The notes: generated by a model not told the origin, from the letters alone. 64,000 nucleotides of DNA from Clostridium_AT radicumherbarum (GCF_045310525.1 NZ_JBJHZY010000001.1:496001-560000); one strand, 5' to 3'; shown: positions 43,762 through 52,928, numbered from the stretch's first letter. Numbers and translations are program-made.

Positions 43762-44313
43762 ATGGTAGCAGGAACTCATATAATAATAGCTAACTTAGTT
43801 TATAAATACCTTATAAATAAATTAAATTATAAATTAGACTGGCATTCTTTTTCTTATGGAAATATTCAGCCTGATTTAGACAAAAGTTATATTGATTGTG
43901 ATCATAATCTGGAAGATAGTTTAGAGACTATCAATCATAATGCTAATGAGCTAATTAATAGTAATGTTACGGGTAAGGTATTCTCACTGGGGCTCGGCAT
44001 AATATGTCATTTTATTTGCGATTATTTTTGCTTATATCATACTCATGAATATCAGAAAGAAAATATCGTAACTCATTTAGCTTATGAAGGAGCATTACAT
44101 ACTAGTTTTTTGAAAAAGCAGATTAATGGAGGCTTAAATATATGCTTTAAGTGCAAGCCAGAAGAAAGTGTAGAGTTAATGGTTTTAAAATTAAGAAAAA
44201 AGTATAATTCTGAGCCTAAAGGCATTAATACAGATATAAATTTTTCTGTAATAGCAGCTGTATCAATTTGCGAAATGATAACTCGTAAATGGTTAGAATA
44301 TAATAAGTCATAA
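43762..44313 (+). CDS. Zinc-dependent phospholipase C-like protein
   Basis: A 183-residue protein with the pattern of the zinc-dependent PLC/nuclease-like fold: an N-terminal AGTHIIIANLVYKYL, GNIQPDL, CDHNLEDSLETINHNANELI, then GLGIICHFICDYFCLYHTHEY, in which several His and Asp could bind zinc. There is no signal peptide. I place the start at ATG 43762 (AGGGAGGAG at 43745); an in-frame ATG at 43738 lacks a binding site. Substrate is uncertain; many such proteins are uncharacterised. Confidence 0.78.
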   Translation: MVAGTHIIIANLVYKYLINKLNYKLDWHSFSYGNIQPDLDKSYIDCDHNLEDSLETINHNANELINSNVTGKVFSLGLGIICHFICDYFCLYHTHEYQKENIVTHLAYEGALHTSFLKKQINGGLNICFKCKPEESVELMVLKLRKKYNSEPKGINTDINFSVIAAVSICEMITRKWLEYNKS

Positions 44314-44426
44314 AACAAGGATAAATGAGAGATTTTAAACTGCATATACTATATGGTATTGTTTATAATGTTTATTTGAAGTTAAGAATTATGTTTAGTT
44401 AAAACTAAAGAAGGTGTATCATAGAT

Positions 44427-44663
44427 ATGAAGAAAGAATTTAAAAGAATTGGTACTCATGATGGAAGATTTCATGCTGATGAGGTAATGGCTACAGCTAT
44501 TCTTAAGGAAATTTTTGAGGTAGAGCTAATTAGAACAAGAGATTCAGCAGTTTTAGATATGGTTGAAATAGTATACGATGTTGGCGGAGGACAATTTGAC
44601 CATCATGGAGCAGAAAAAATATATAGAGAGGACAGCATACCATATGCTTCCAGCGGAATATGA
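44427..44663 (+). pseudogene. Truncated MYG1-family metal-dependent hydrolase
   Basis: Seventy-eight residues matching the start of MYG1 (UPF0160) proteins: IGTHDGRFHADEVMATAIL and IVYDVGGGQFDHHG are their metal-binding motifs. Normal members are around 290 residues; here the frame ends at SSGI, where the domain should continue, and nothing related follows before the next gene. The start and its AAGAAGGTGT site are intact. This is a 5' fragment left by a deletion, probably inactive. Confidence 0.75.
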
Positions 44664-44760
44664 AAAAAGGAAGATAAATGCAGACAGTTAGAATCGGAGA
44701 ATAGAGAAGATAAGAAGAAAAACTAAGGTATAAGAAACATACCTTATATGTGGATAGGAT

Positions 44761-46485
44761 GTGTATCTAGTGAAGAAGATAACTTCATGGAATGTTAAAG
44801 ATGCTTTAATAAATATGACTGTTATTCTTATAATACTCATAGGAATTGAAAGCATACTTATAGGTTATAATCATCGGCTTGAAATCTTAACAGATATAGG
44901 TAATTATAGCTTTATTAATCCGAAAACTTTACAATTTCATAGAATCTTGTCTGTTATTATTGGATTTGGACTAATCTTTATAAGCTATCGCTTGTTTAAA
45001 CGAATGAGGATGGCGTGGATAATTTCTGTATGTATGGTGTCAATCCTTACTTTCATGCACATTTTTAGAGGTGGCAGAACATTTAGACCCACTGTAATTA
45101 TTGAATTAATGGTTATAGTAATTTTAGTTTCTAACTACAAGAAATTTAAAAGGGCATCTGACCCATTAAGCCTTAGAAATGGTATTTTACTTGGTCTAAC
45201 GGTTATTGCAATAATTTTGCTAAATACCTGCTTTACTATCTATGTGCTGAAAATTAAAATATCAACTGTAAATGGAGTTTATGATGCAGTTTCAAATACT
45301 CTAAAAATGTTATTTCTAATTGACCCGTCTGTTTTAGGAAGAGTTTCAAGAATAAAACTAGTGATTGCCAAGTCAGGAATAGTCATAAACTGGATAGGAA
45401 TAATAGCTGCATTTTTATTTATTTTAAAGCCACTTGTATATCAACCAATTGTAACTGGCTATGATAAAGAAAAGGTAAGAAAATTGCTTAAGGAATATGG
45501 AGACAATCCTCTTTCCTATGTTTCTATTGAAAATGATAAGAAATATTATTTTGGAAAAGATATAGAAGGTGTTATAGCCTATACAATTGCAGCAGGAGTT
45601 GCAGTTTGTGCAGGCGACCCAATATGCTCAGATGAAAATCTACCATTTCTTCTTACAGAATTTATAACCTACTGCAAGCAAAATGACCTAGAAATATGTT
45701 TTTGTAATACACTTGAAAAACATATTTTGTTATATAAACAGTTTGGTTTTGGAGTCACTAAGTATGGAGAGGAAGCAATGTTTGAGCTTAATACTTACAA
45801 CCTTAAAGGCGGCAAAGCAGCAAAGATAAGAAATGCCATAAATCACGCAAGTGCATTAGGAATTACTGTTTCAGAATATAAGTCTTTAGAACATAGAGAC
45901 AAATTAGTTGAACAGGAGATTGAAAATATTTCAAAAGAATGGCTTAAGGACAAAAAAAGCAGTGAATTATCCTTTATGTTAGGTACAACCTCCATTGATA
46001 ATCCTATGGATAGGAGATACTTTACAGCTTATGACAGTGAACATAAAATGCTTGGCTTTATTGTGTTTTCACCATTTTTAGGAGGAAAAGGTTATTATGC
46101 AGATGTTACAAGAAGAAAGAGTGATGCTCCAATAGGTGTTATGGAAAAAATAACTATTGAAGCCTTTGAAAAAATGAAATTAGAAGGAGCAAAGTGGGGA
46201 TCTTTAGGTCTTGCACCTCTTGCAAATGCTGCAGATGATGGAAAGGTTACCGGTAAACTGCTTGATTTTGTATACGAAAAACTTAATAGTTTCTACGGTT
46301 TTAAGTCTTTATATCATTATAAGAAGAAATATGGGCCAACATCCTGGGAGCCCAGATATTTAGTATACTATCCTAAGCTATTTACACCTAAAATTGCTTA
46401 TTCAATAATAAAAGCTCAAAACCCAAAAGGAGTGGGTGATTTTATTCTAACTCAGCTTAAGTCAATATTTAATGTAAATAAGTAG
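44761..46485 (+). CDS. MprF-like membrane protein with DUF2156 aminoacyl-phosphatidylglycerol synthase domain
   Basis: Membrane protein of 574 residues. About six helices occupy residues 15-225, fewer than in full MprF flippase-synthases; the C-terminal cytoplasmic half is the DUF2156 double-GNAT domain (VIAYTIAAGVAVCAGDPICSDENL, KYGEEAMFELNTYNLKGGKAAKIRNAINHASALG, GSLGLAPLAN). These enzymes move an amino acid from tRNA to phosphatidylglycerol, reducing surface charge and antibiotic binding. Start is GTG 44761 or GTG 44770. A 7-bp hairpin (AAGGTAT/ATACCTT) lies 30 bp upstream. The amino acid is unknown. Confidence 0.83.
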   Translation: MYLVKKITSWNVKDALINMTVILIILIGIESILIGYNHRLEILTDIGNYSFINPKTLQFHRILSVIIGFGLIFISYRLFKRMRMAWIISVCMVSILTFMHIFRGGRTFRPTVIIELMVIVILVSNYKKFKRASDPLSLRNGILLGLTVIAIILLNTCFTIYVLKIKISTVNGVYDAVSNTLKMLFLIDPSVLGRVSRIKLVIAKSGIVINWIGIIAAFLFILKPLVYQPIVTGYDKEKVRKLLKEYGDNPLSYVSIENDKKYYFGKDIEGVIAYTIAAGVAVCAGDPICSDENLPFLLTEFITYCKQNDLEICFCNTLEKHILLYKQFGFGVTKYGEEAMFELNTYNLKGGKAAKIRNAINHASALGITVSEYKSLEHRDKLVEQEIENISKEWLKDKKSSELSFMLGTTSIDNPMDRRYFTAYDSEHKMLGFIVFSPFLGGKGYYADVTRRKSDAPIGVMEKITIEAFEKMKLEGAKWGSLGLAPLANAADDGKVTGKLLDFVYEKLNSFYGFKSLYHYKKKYGPTSWEPRYLVYYPKLFTPKIAYSIIKAQNPKGVGDFILTQLKSIFNVNK

Positions 46486-46579
46486 TTAGTAGGCTAATAA
46501 AAAGGATGATAATTATATTAGTTTTAGACAATAAATTAATATATAATTTATAATGAAATCAACAAAGGATGGTACAAAA

Positions 46580-47194
46580 ATGAGCAAAATAGTTTCACCA
46601 GAAGTACAACAATTTATTAATAAGAATCTAAATGATGAATTTTTTAAAAATAATGTTCCCAGTGAGGTTTCTGCCTACAAAATTATAGATATTACTGCAT
46701 CAGTTGATGGAATGGATGAACAAATATACAGAAATGTGCCTAAAGAAAAGAAATTTGAAATAAAGGCAGAAAATAAAGTTGCTGAAGAGGAACAAGACAT
46801 AGATAAGCTATACAATATGTTAAGAAAAGGGCTTAATCCCAGCACAGTTAGTATTATAACTATTAAGTTAATTAAACATAAAGAAGAAATAATTCCTAGA
46901 ATGCTTGAGAATATAAAGAATAGTGCAAACGAGAGCTTTGTTGAAGCTGCAGCCAGGATATTTATAAAAACCGATTATAATTATTCAAAGGAAGTTTCTG
47001 AAATATTGCCTGATATTAAATATCCATATACACAGGCCGTTTTTTGCTATGTACTTGGAAAGATAGGCAAAGAGGAACATATTGAAACCTTGTATAATTA
47101 CTTTAATATTTTTAAAAGAAATTATGCCAATGAAACCTATTACGAAGGCCCTTTGGTTGGAATATATGAAATGAAAAGGAGATATGAGTTTTAA
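46580..47194 (+). CDS. HEAT-like helical protein of unknown function
   Basis: I do not recognise a specific family. The 204-residue protein starts at ATG 46580 (AAGGATGG upstream); an in-frame ATG at 46553 has no binding site. The second half consists of paired helices, IDKLYNMLRKGLNPSTVSIITIKLIKHKEEIIPRMLENI, ESFVEAAARIFIKT and TQAVFCYVLGKIGKEEHIETLYNYF, resembling HEAT repeats. No signal or membrane segment. It ends before a hairpin at 47238. Confidence 0.65.
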   Translation: MSKIVSPEVQQFINKNLNDEFFKNNVPSEVSAYKIIDITASVDGMDEQIYRNVPKEKKFEIKAENKVAEEEQDIDKLYNMLRKGLNPSTVSIITIKLIKHKEEIIPRMLENIKNSANESFVEAAARIFIKTDYNYSKEVSEILPDIKYPYTQAVFCYVLGKIGKEEHIETLYNYFNIFKRNYANETYYEGPLVGIYEMKRRYEF

Positions 47195-47237
47195 ACGTAA
47201 AAATGTAAGATGTTAGAGTAAAATCTCCAAGTTGTAT

Positions 47238-47277
47238 AGGGGCTGGCGCATAATAAGGTTATTTTGCGCCAGTCCCT
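47238..47277 (+). terminator. GC-rich hairpin, probable terminator
   Basis: AGGGGCTGGCGCA (47238-47250) pairs with TGCGCCAGTCCCT (47265-47277), one G-T. Only a short T stretch follows. Confidence 0.6.
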
Positions 47278-47372
47278 TTCCTTGTGAATAGAAAATACCA
47301 TTAATAAAATATAGATTAGAAAAAAGAAGGCTGATATAATATTTTTGAGAATGCTTAAAAAGGAGTCATTAA

Positions 47373-48338
47373 ATGAAATATTATTTCGCACCAATGGAAG
47401 GTATTACGGGTTACATATATAGAAATTATTATGAAAAATTTTTCCACAATATTGATAAATACTTTACACCTTTTATTGTTACTAATAAAGGTACAAGTCT
47501 TAAAGGTAAAGATTTAAGAGATGTTTTGCCTGAAAATAATAAAGTGATGAATTTAGTTCCTCAAATACTTACTAACGATTCAGAAGGCTTCATTAATACT
47601 TCTAGAAAATTAAAGCAATTAGGTTATAATGAGGTCAATTTAAATTTAGGATGTCCTGCTGGAACGGTTGTTTCAAAAAATAGAGGTTCAGGATTTCTGG
47701 CTAAAAGAGAGGAACTTGATATATTTTTAAATGAAATATTTAAAATAGATGATATGAAAATTTCTATAAAAACTAGAATAGGTAAAGATAGTCCAGAAGA
47801 ATTTTATGAGCTAATAAAAATTTACAACAAGTATCCTTTAGAAGAATTAATTATACATCCGAGAATACAAAAAGACTTTTACGGAAACAAACCTAATTTT
47901 CAGGTATTTAAAGATGCATTAGCTTTAAGTACTAATCCAGTATGTTATAATGGGGATATTTTCACTGCTCATGATTTTGATAAATTAATGAAAGTTTTTC
48001 CAGAAGTAAATACTGTAATGCTAGGAAGAGGAATACTAGCCAATCCAGGATTAATAAATGAGATTAAAAATAATACTTTTCTAGATAAAAAAGTATTAAA
48101 AGATTTCCATGATGAAATTTTTAATAAAAATATAGAATTGTTTAATGAAGATAAAAATGCAATATTTAGAATGAAAGAACTATGGGGATATATGATTTAC
48201 ATATTTTCAGATAGTAAAAAATATGCTAAGAAAATAAAAAAGGCACAAAACTTAAAGGATTATAACGAAGCTGTATTAAGATTATTTACTGAGCAGGAAA
48301 TTATCAAAGGAGCGGGTTTGTTTAGCAATCAATATTAA
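47373..48338 (+). CDS. tRNA-dihydrouridine synthase family protein
   Basis: Flavin enzyme of 321 residues that reduces uridines in the D-loop of tRNA. It begins MKYYFAPMEGITGYIYRNYYEKFF (FMN-binding APMEG), has the conserved Cys in NLNLGCPAGTVVSKNRGSGFLAK, the lysine/arginine pair in MKISIKTRIGKD, and the phosphate-binding NPVCYNGDIF and VMLGRGILANPGL. ATG follows AAAAAGGAGTCATTAA. Sequence resembles the shorter clostridial Dus group rather than the canonical DusB next to lysS; the target position is unknown. Confidence 0.9.
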   Translation: MKYYFAPMEGITGYIYRNYYEKFFHNIDKYFTPFIVTNKGTSLKGKDLRDVLPENNKVMNLVPQILTNDSEGFINTSRKLKQLGYNEVNLNLGCPAGTVVSKNRGSGFLAKREELDIFLNEIFKIDDMKISIKTRIGKDSPEEFYELIKIYNKYPLEELIIHPRIQKDFYGNKPNFQVFKDALALSTNPVCYNGDIFTAHDFDKLMKVFPEVNTVMLGRGILANPGLINEIKNNTFLDKKVLKDFHDEIFNKNIELFNEDKNAIFRMKELWGYMIYIFSDSKKYAKKIKKAQNLKDYNEAVLRLFTEQEIIKGAGLFSNQY

Positions 48339-48406
48339 ATATCATTAAGTTAATACTGATTATAATAAATGAAATTATAAGTTAGTGTTTTGAAAGGAGA
48401 AATTTT

Positions 48407-49303
48407 ATGAAAATAGCTGTTATAGGTTTAGGCAATATTGCCCAAAAGGCATATTTGCCTGCAATTACATCCATGGAGGGCATTGAGCTTATACTCTGCT
48501 CAAGAAATACAGAAAAACTACAGCAGGTAGCAAATAAATACAGAATCAAGGAATTCGTAAATTCAGTTGATGAGCTTATTAAATTAGATATAGATGCAGC
48601 CTTTGTCCATACGGCAACCTCATCTCATGTGGAAATAGCTGAAAAACTTTTACTAAATGGCATAAATGTTTACATAGACAAACCACTATCTGATGATTAT
48701 GTAAGTGCTAGAAGAATAGGAGAAGCTGCATCGAAATCAGGGAAACTACTTATGACAGGGTTTAACAGAAGATTTGCTCCAATGTACAAAAAGCTTAAAG
48801 AAAATGGCAAACCTGATATTATAACAATGCAAAAGAATAGAAGACATGATCCCAAACAGGCAAGAGAATTGATTTATGATGATTTCATCCACGTAGTTGA
48901 CACCCTTAGATTTCTTATGGACTGCCATGTAACTAATATGGAGGTTTCAAAGGAACTTAGAGATGGAAAACTTTATAATATTGTGCTGAAATTATCCGGA
49001 GCAAACTGCACAGCCATAGGAATTATGAATCGTGACAGCGGAATGGGTGAAGAAACAGTAGAGTATATGACTGAGGATAAAAAAATTATTGTAAAGGATA
49101 TGGTAAATACTATAAGCTATATAAATAACGTGGAATACGTAGAAAAATATAATGATTGGGATAATACCTTATATAAAAGAGGTTTCCAGCCAATAATAGA
49201 ACATTTTATTAATTGTGTGAAAAATAATAGTAAACCAGATCAAACTATAGAGGATTCACTTATAACTCATCAACTTTGTGAGAAAATAGTAACTAGTATA
49301 TAA
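48407..49303 (+). CDS. Gfo/Idh/MocA-family oxidoreductase
   Basis: NAD(P)-dependent sugar-type dehydrogenase of 298 residues. The Rossmann fold opens AVIGLGNIAQKAYLPAI, and the conserved EKP-like motif is NVYIDKPLS with the catalytic Lys; FNRRFAPMYKKL follows. The C-terminal half forms the beta-sheet substrate domain. ATG follows GAAAGGAGAAATTT. A terminator follows at 49347. The substrate is unknown. Confidence 0.89.
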   Translation: MKIAVIGLGNIAQKAYLPAITSMEGIELILCSRNTEKLQQVANKYRIKEFVNSVDELIKLDIDAAFVHTATSSHVEIAEKLLLNGINVYIDKPLSDDYVSARRIGEAASKSGKLLMTGFNRRFAPMYKKLKENGKPDIITMQKNRRHDPKQARELIYDDFIHVVDTLRFLMDCHVTNMEVSKELRDGKLYNIVLKLSGANCTAIGIMNRDSGMGEETVEYMTEDKKIIVKDMVNTISYINNVEYVEKYNDWDNTLYKRGFQPIIEHFINCVKNNSKPDQTIEDSLITHQLCEKIVTSI

Positions 49304-49346
49304 GTTAAATTGCATGAATTTCTAAAGCCTAGTAAAATATAATTAG

Positions 49347-49390
49347 AAGACTGCATGCAGGTGTTTATATACCTGTATGCAGTCTTTTTT
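49347..49390. terminator. Strong terminator between the oxidoreductase and GNAT genes
   Basis: AAGACTGCATGCAGGT (49347-49362) pairs with ACCTGTATGCAGTCTT (49371-49386), one G-T, then TTTT. Confidence 0.88.
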
Positions 49391-49412
49391 AATAATATAT
49401 TTTTTTGGGAGG

Positions 49413-49916
49413 TTAAGCCTCAAGTATTTTGTGGAAAATCAGATCATCAACATATTCACCGGTAACTTGATTCACGTGATGCCTTAATACAGTTCCCGCA
49501 TGTACAAAGCCTAGTTTTTTTACAGCATTTAAAGAAGCCTGATTGTTGCTGTACACATAGATTCGAGCTATGTTAACGCCGGCCTTCTTCATCTGATCTA
49601 AAGCAAAATTAGTAAGTTCTGCAGCAAGTCCAGAACCACGTGCATCGGGATGAGTGGCTGCTGTCAAAAATGCAGCATGGGATTTTTCAATTGATATATC
49701 ACGTCTGCCTCTAACAAGGCATAAAACATGAGATGGTTCTTTCTTAGTTACAGCAACATAGGAAAGCTGTGCTGGATTGTCTATAAAATTCATGATCTCT
49801 TCTTTACCTGTAAACTCAGTAAAAGACACTTCAGATCCTTCTGCTTTTAATAATTCAATTAATGACCATATACTGTCAATGTCGTCGGTCTTTATTCTAC
49901 GAAAATAATAGTTCAA
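49413..49916 (-). CDS. GNAT-family N-acetyltransferase
   Basis: A 167-residue acetyltransferase. Motif A, which holds acetyl-CoA, is AAFLTAATHPDARGSGLAAELTNFALDQM (the RGSGLA pyrophosphate loop), and motif B is ARIYVYSNNQASLNAVKKLGFVHAGTVLRH. The start is TTG 49916 behind GGGGTG. The acceptor substrate is not predictable. It converges with the preceding oxidoreductase gene. Confidence 0.88.
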   Translation of the reverse strand: MNYYFRRIKTDDIDSIWSLIELLKAEGSEVSFTEFTGKEEIMNFIDNPAQLSYVAVTKKEPSHVLCLVRGRRDISIEKSHAAFLTAATHPDARGSGLAAELTNFALDQMKKAGVNIARIYVYSNNQASLNAVKKLGFVHAGTVLRHHVNQVTGEYVDDLIFHKILEA

Positions 49917-50070
49917 AATAACACCCCGTTATTATTTATTTCTGGATGGTGAAAAAGATAAAAATAGAATCTCCTCTAAGTTTATGCCAGTAAAAATGAT
50001 TTAAGTATTGTTTTATATATGCAGTAATTTTATAATTAAAGCAATATTTATTAGATAAAAGGAGAAAATC

Positions 50071-50442
50071 ATGATAAATAAACAAAAAGATATAGCTAAG
50101 GCTTTTCTTCAAGGAGCTGTAACTGACAAAGTTCGTGAGGTTTACGAGTTATATACATTACCTAATTTTAAACATCATAATGGATTTTATAGCGGTGATA
50201 GAGAATCACTTTTAGAAGGAATGCTTCATAGTAATACAGTTTTTCCAAATAAAAAGTTAACTATAAAATTGGCAGTTTCAGAGCCACCATATGTTACATT
50301 GCTTTCTCATGTTCAAATCACAGAGGATAAAGCGGTGGCTGTGGTTCATATGTATCGTTTTGAGGGTGAAAAGATTGCTGAAATGTGGGATATATCTCAA
50401 GAGGTTCCTGAGAATTCCCCTAATGAAAATGGTATGTTTTAA
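50071..50442 (+). CDS. SnoaL/NTF2-like protein
   Basis: A 123-residue single-domain protein with the NTF2/SnoaL pattern: DIAKAFLQGAVTDKVREVYELYTLPNFKHHNGFYSGDRESLLEGM, then VHMYRFEGEKIAEMWDISQEVPE with the conserved WD. Such proteins are often called predicted aldol-condensing enzymes, but most are uncharacterised binding proteins. ATG follows AAAAGGAGAAAATC. Confidence 0.85.
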   Translation: MINKQKDIAKAFLQGAVTDKVREVYELYTLPNFKHHNGFYSGDRESLLEGMLHSNTVFPNKKLTIKLAVSEPPYVTLLSHVQITEDKAVAVVHMYRFEGEKIAEMWDISQEVPENSPNENGMF

Positions 50443-50539
50443 TAATCATTTTGAGTGCTTAACAAAATAATAGCGAAATCAACAAAGTATGTTAAAATAT
50501 AAGCAAGATTTAAATATAAACTATAAGAAAGGTGATAGC

Positions 50540-51553
50540 ATGGTAAATGTTACATTGGGAAGAACGGGAATAACAGTAAACAGGAATGGCTTTGGTGCTC
50601 TTCCAGTTCAACGTGTTTCTAACGACGAAGCAATAAAGCTTCTAAGAAATGCTTATGCAAATGGAATTAATTTTTTTGATACTGCAAGGAGTTATACTGA
50701 TAGTGAGTATAAAGTAGGACTTGCCTTAAGTGAAGTCAGGGATAAAATAATTATAGCAACAAAAACACCATCCACTACTGTGGAAGGATTTTGGAGCGAT
50801 TTAGAAAAAAGTCTAACTTTGCTTAAAACAGATTATATCGATATTTACCAGTTTCATAATCCAAGCTTTTGCCCTAAGCCAAATGATGGGACAGGACTCT
50901 ATGAGGCAATGCTAGAGGCTAAAGAACAAGGGAAAATTCGCTTTATAGGTATTACTAATCATAGACTTCCAGTAGCTATAGAAGCAGTTGAATCAGGACT
51001 ATATGACACTTTACAGTTCCCTTTTAGCTATCTAGCTGATAAAAAAGACGAAGACTTAGTAAATCTATGTAAAGAGAAAAATGTGGGTTACATATGCATG
51101 AAAGCTTTGTCAGGTGGACTTATAACAAGAAGCGATGCTGCTTATGCATATCTTTCTCAGTTTGATAACACATTACCTATTTGGGGAGTTCAACGAGAAA
51201 ATGAGCTTGATGAGTTCATTTCTTATATTGAGAATCCACCTGTGATGACTACAGAGATTAAAGAATTTATCGAGAATGAAAGAAAAGAGCTTGTTGGTGA
51301 ATTCTGCCGCGGCTGTGGATATTGTATGCCTTGTCCTGTAGGTATAGAAATTAATAATTGTGCAAGAATGGCACTGCTTCTTCGACGTTCTCCTACTGAA
51401 GGACATCTTTCTGAGGAAGGGCAAGCTAAGATGAAAAAAATTGAGGATTGTATAGAGTGTGGTAATTGTAAGGCTCATTGCCCTTATGGACTTGACACGC
51501 CAAATCTTTTGAAGAGAAACTATGAGGACTATAAAACATTCTTAAATAAATAG
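50540..51553 (+). CDS. Aldo/keto reductase with C-terminal [4Fe-4S] domain
   Basis: Oxidoreductase of 337 residues. The AKR barrel begins VTLGRTGITVNRNGFGALPVQ, with the catalytic Asp/Tyr in FFDTARSYTDSE, Lys in IIIATKTP and IYQFHNPS. A bacterial Fe-S extension follows: CRGCGYCMPCPVGI and CIECGNCKAHCPYG. ATG 50540 is chosen because AAAGGTGATAGC precedes it; an in-frame ATG at 50489 has no site. The Fe-S domain suggests ferredoxin-linked rather than purely NADPH-linked reduction. Confidence 0.9.
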   Translation: MVNVTLGRTGITVNRNGFGALPVQRVSNDEAIKLLRNAYANGINFFDTARSYTDSEYKVGLALSEVRDKIIIATKTPSTTVEGFWSDLEKSLTLLKTDYIDIYQFHNPSFCPKPNDGTGLYEAMLEAKEQGKIRFIGITNHRLPVAIEAVESGLYDTLQFPFSYLADKKDEDLVNLCKEKNVGYICMKALSGGLITRSDAAYAYLSQFDNTLPIWGVQRENELDEFISYIENPPVMTTEIKEFIENERKELVGEFCRGCGYCMPCPVGIEINNCARMALLLRRSPTEGHLSEEGQAKMKKIEDCIECGNCKAHCPYGLDTPNLLKRNYEDYKTFLNK

Positions 51554-51591
51554 AACTTAACTAAAATTAAAATTTCAATATCTGCAACAAT

Positions 51592-51628
51592 AAAATCCTC
51601 GGGTAAGTATTACCGAGGATTTTTCTTT
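51592..51628 (+). terminator. Terminator after the aldo/keto reductase gene
   Basis: AAAATCCTCGG (51592-51602) pairs with CCGAGGATTTT (51613-51623) with an inner GGTAA/TTACC extension, then TCTTTTT. Confidence 0.88.
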
Positions 51629-51765
51629 TTATAACTGAATAACGAATATAACTATTAACAATGCAAAGTTATTATAAATAGATATTTTACTATATAAAAA
51701 CAATAATTGGAATGAAACAAAATGCAATAAAGTTAAATAAAGTATAATAAAGTATAATAAATTAC

Positions 51766-51804
51766 TTGACGAATACAAAAAGAATTACTATAATTTCATT
51801 ATAG
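51766..51804 (+). promoter_or_regulatory. Promoter with overlapping palindrome before the HTH gene
   Basis: TTGACG (51766-51771) and TATAAT (51789-51794), spacer 17 bp. CTATAAT-TTC-ATTATAG (51788-51804), a perfect 7-bp-arm palindrome, covers the -10 box. Two direct AAAGTATAATA copies lie just upstream. Confidence 0.7.
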
Positions 51805-51830
51805 TTTAATTTTGAAAGGATAGATTTTTT

Positions 51831-52319
51831 ATGGAAAATCAATTTTATACAATAGATAAAATCGCAGAAATATTAGGTATGCATCATAAAACTATAAGAA
51901 AGTTTATAACTGAAGGTAAGCTTGGTGCAACTAAAGTTGGAAAGCAGTGGAGAATTTCAGGCCATGATTTAAGTGTCTTTATAGAAAAAAATAATTGTAC
52001 TATTAATGAAAAAAAGGTTAGTAAAGAGTCCAATATTGATTTTGCTATCAATGAGGAAGAGAAAGACATAGTGAATCAAAAGATAAATATATCTACTGTT
52101 GTAGACATTAATGATGTAGATAAAGATGAGTATATGAGAATTTCAAATACTCTTATAGCTTTAATGAATTGTAAAGACTCTAAAATGGGAAAAGCAAAAA
52201 TTAATATGAAATATGAATATAAAGAAGAGAGATTACGAGTAATACTGTGGGGAAAGCTAGAGTTTATTGAAGGAATGCTTAGTTCAATTTCAATGCTTGT
52301 AGAGCAAACTAATTTATAG
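51831..52319 (+). CDS. Excisionase-type helix-turn-helix protein
   Basis: A 162-residue DNA-binding protein. The N-terminus is a HTH_17/excisionase-like winged helix: FYTIDKIAEILGMHHKTIRKFITEGKLGATKVGKQWRISGHDLSVFI. After a charged linker, residues 95-160 form a second domain of unknown type (MNCKDSKMGKAKINMKYEYKEERLRVILWGKLEFIEGML). ATG follows GAAAGGATAG. It is followed after 13 bp by the DUF4180 gene, so it probably regulates that gene and itself through the palindrome over its promoter. Confidence 0.85.
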   Translation: MENQFYTIDKIAEILGMHHKTIRKFITEGKLGATKVGKQWRISGHDLSVFIEKNNCTINEKKVSKESNIDFAINEEEKDIVNQKINISTVVDINDVDKDEYMRISNTLIALMNCKDSKMGKAKINMKYEYKEERLRVILWGKLEFIEGMLSSISMLVEQTNL

Positions 52320-52332
52320 GGAGACTAACAAA

Positions 52333-52692
52333 ATGGATTATAGGATAATAGAGAAGAACAACAAAAAATATATTGAGTGTGTTTTTAGACAGGGGAATCT
52401 TTCTGCAGAACAAGATGTGTTAGATTTAATAGGTATATGTATTGGAAATGATGTATATGCATTAGTACTTTACATTGATGCATTTTCTGAAGACTTCTTC
52501 AACCTTAAAACTGGTTTGGCAGGAATGATTCTGCAGAAATTTATAAATTATCATATAAAAGTTGCCGTTATTTTAGATAAGGAAGTAGCATTTAATGATA
52601 GATTTAAAGAAATGATTATGGAAGCTAACAAAGGAAAGCACTTCAGAACATTTAAGAATATTATGGATGCTGAAGTCTGGATTTTAAGTTAA
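52333..52692 (+). CDS. DUF4180-family protein
   Basis: A 119-residue protein matching the DUF4180 pattern: DAFSEDFFNLKTGLAGMILQKFINYHIKVAVILDKE, and EANKGKHFRTFKNIMDAEVWILS. DUF4180 proteins have no firmly known function and often travel with small regulators, as here. Soluble, no signal. ATG follows TAGGGAGACTAACAAA. Confidence 0.83.
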   Translation: MDYRIIEKNNKKYIECVFRQGNLSAEQDVLDLIGICIGNDVYALVLYIDAFSEDFFNLKTGLAGMILQKFINYHIKVAVILDKEVAFNDRFKEMIMEANKGKHFRTFKNIMDAEVWILS

Positions 52693-52724
52693 TGATATAA
52701 GGAGAAAAGTAATATGAATTTTAT

Positions 52725-52754
52725 GGAGGAACTGCAGTTATTCCTCCTATTTTT
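52725..52754 (+). terminator. Terminator after the DUF4180 gene
   Basis: GGAGGAA (52725-52731) pairs with TTCCTCC (52741-52747), followed by TATTTTT. It lies within a 20-codon ORF at 52714 that I do not count as a gene. Confidence 0.6.
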
Positions 52755-52803
52755 ATGGCAAAAATTAATTACATAACTATATAAAGAAAATTTTCTAAAG
52801 CCA

Positions 52804-52812
52804 TGCTATAAT
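52804..52812 (+). promoter_or_regulatory. Extended -10 promoter of the DMT transporter gene
   Basis: TGCTATAAT at 52804-52812 is a perfect extended -10 element; no good -35 is visible. The transcript would begin with the repeat element at 52843. Confidence 0.55.
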
Positions 52813-52842
52813 ATAAGCTGTGTAAAAACAAAAGCAAAGGAG

Positions 52843-52928
52843 GTTAAAGTCCTAAATGGACTTTAACGAGTAGTTTGCGAGTGGAAGCGAGTAGTCTTAA
52901 ACTACTCAGTGTTTCAGACTAAAAGGAG
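52843..52928 (+). repeat. Fourth copy of the double-hairpin element
   Basis: GTTAAAGTCC-TAAAT-GGACTTTAAC (52843-52867), then GAGTAGTTT (52868-52876) with AAACTACTC (52899-52907), and GTGTTTCAGACTAAAAGGAGG. Hairpin 1 shows a compensated C-G to T-A change relative to the copies at 28748. The final AAAGGAGG is the ribosome binding site of the gene at 52937; another AAAGGAGG borders the 5' side. Confidence 0.85.

Noticed and set aside
44664..44760. Continuation of the MYG1 gene in another frame
   Set aside because: None of the three frames resembles the missing part of the family.
52714..52776. 20-codon ORF after the DUF4180 gene
   Set aside because: It has a binding site, but its codons are the terminator hairpin and its T-run, so a chance ORF is more likely.
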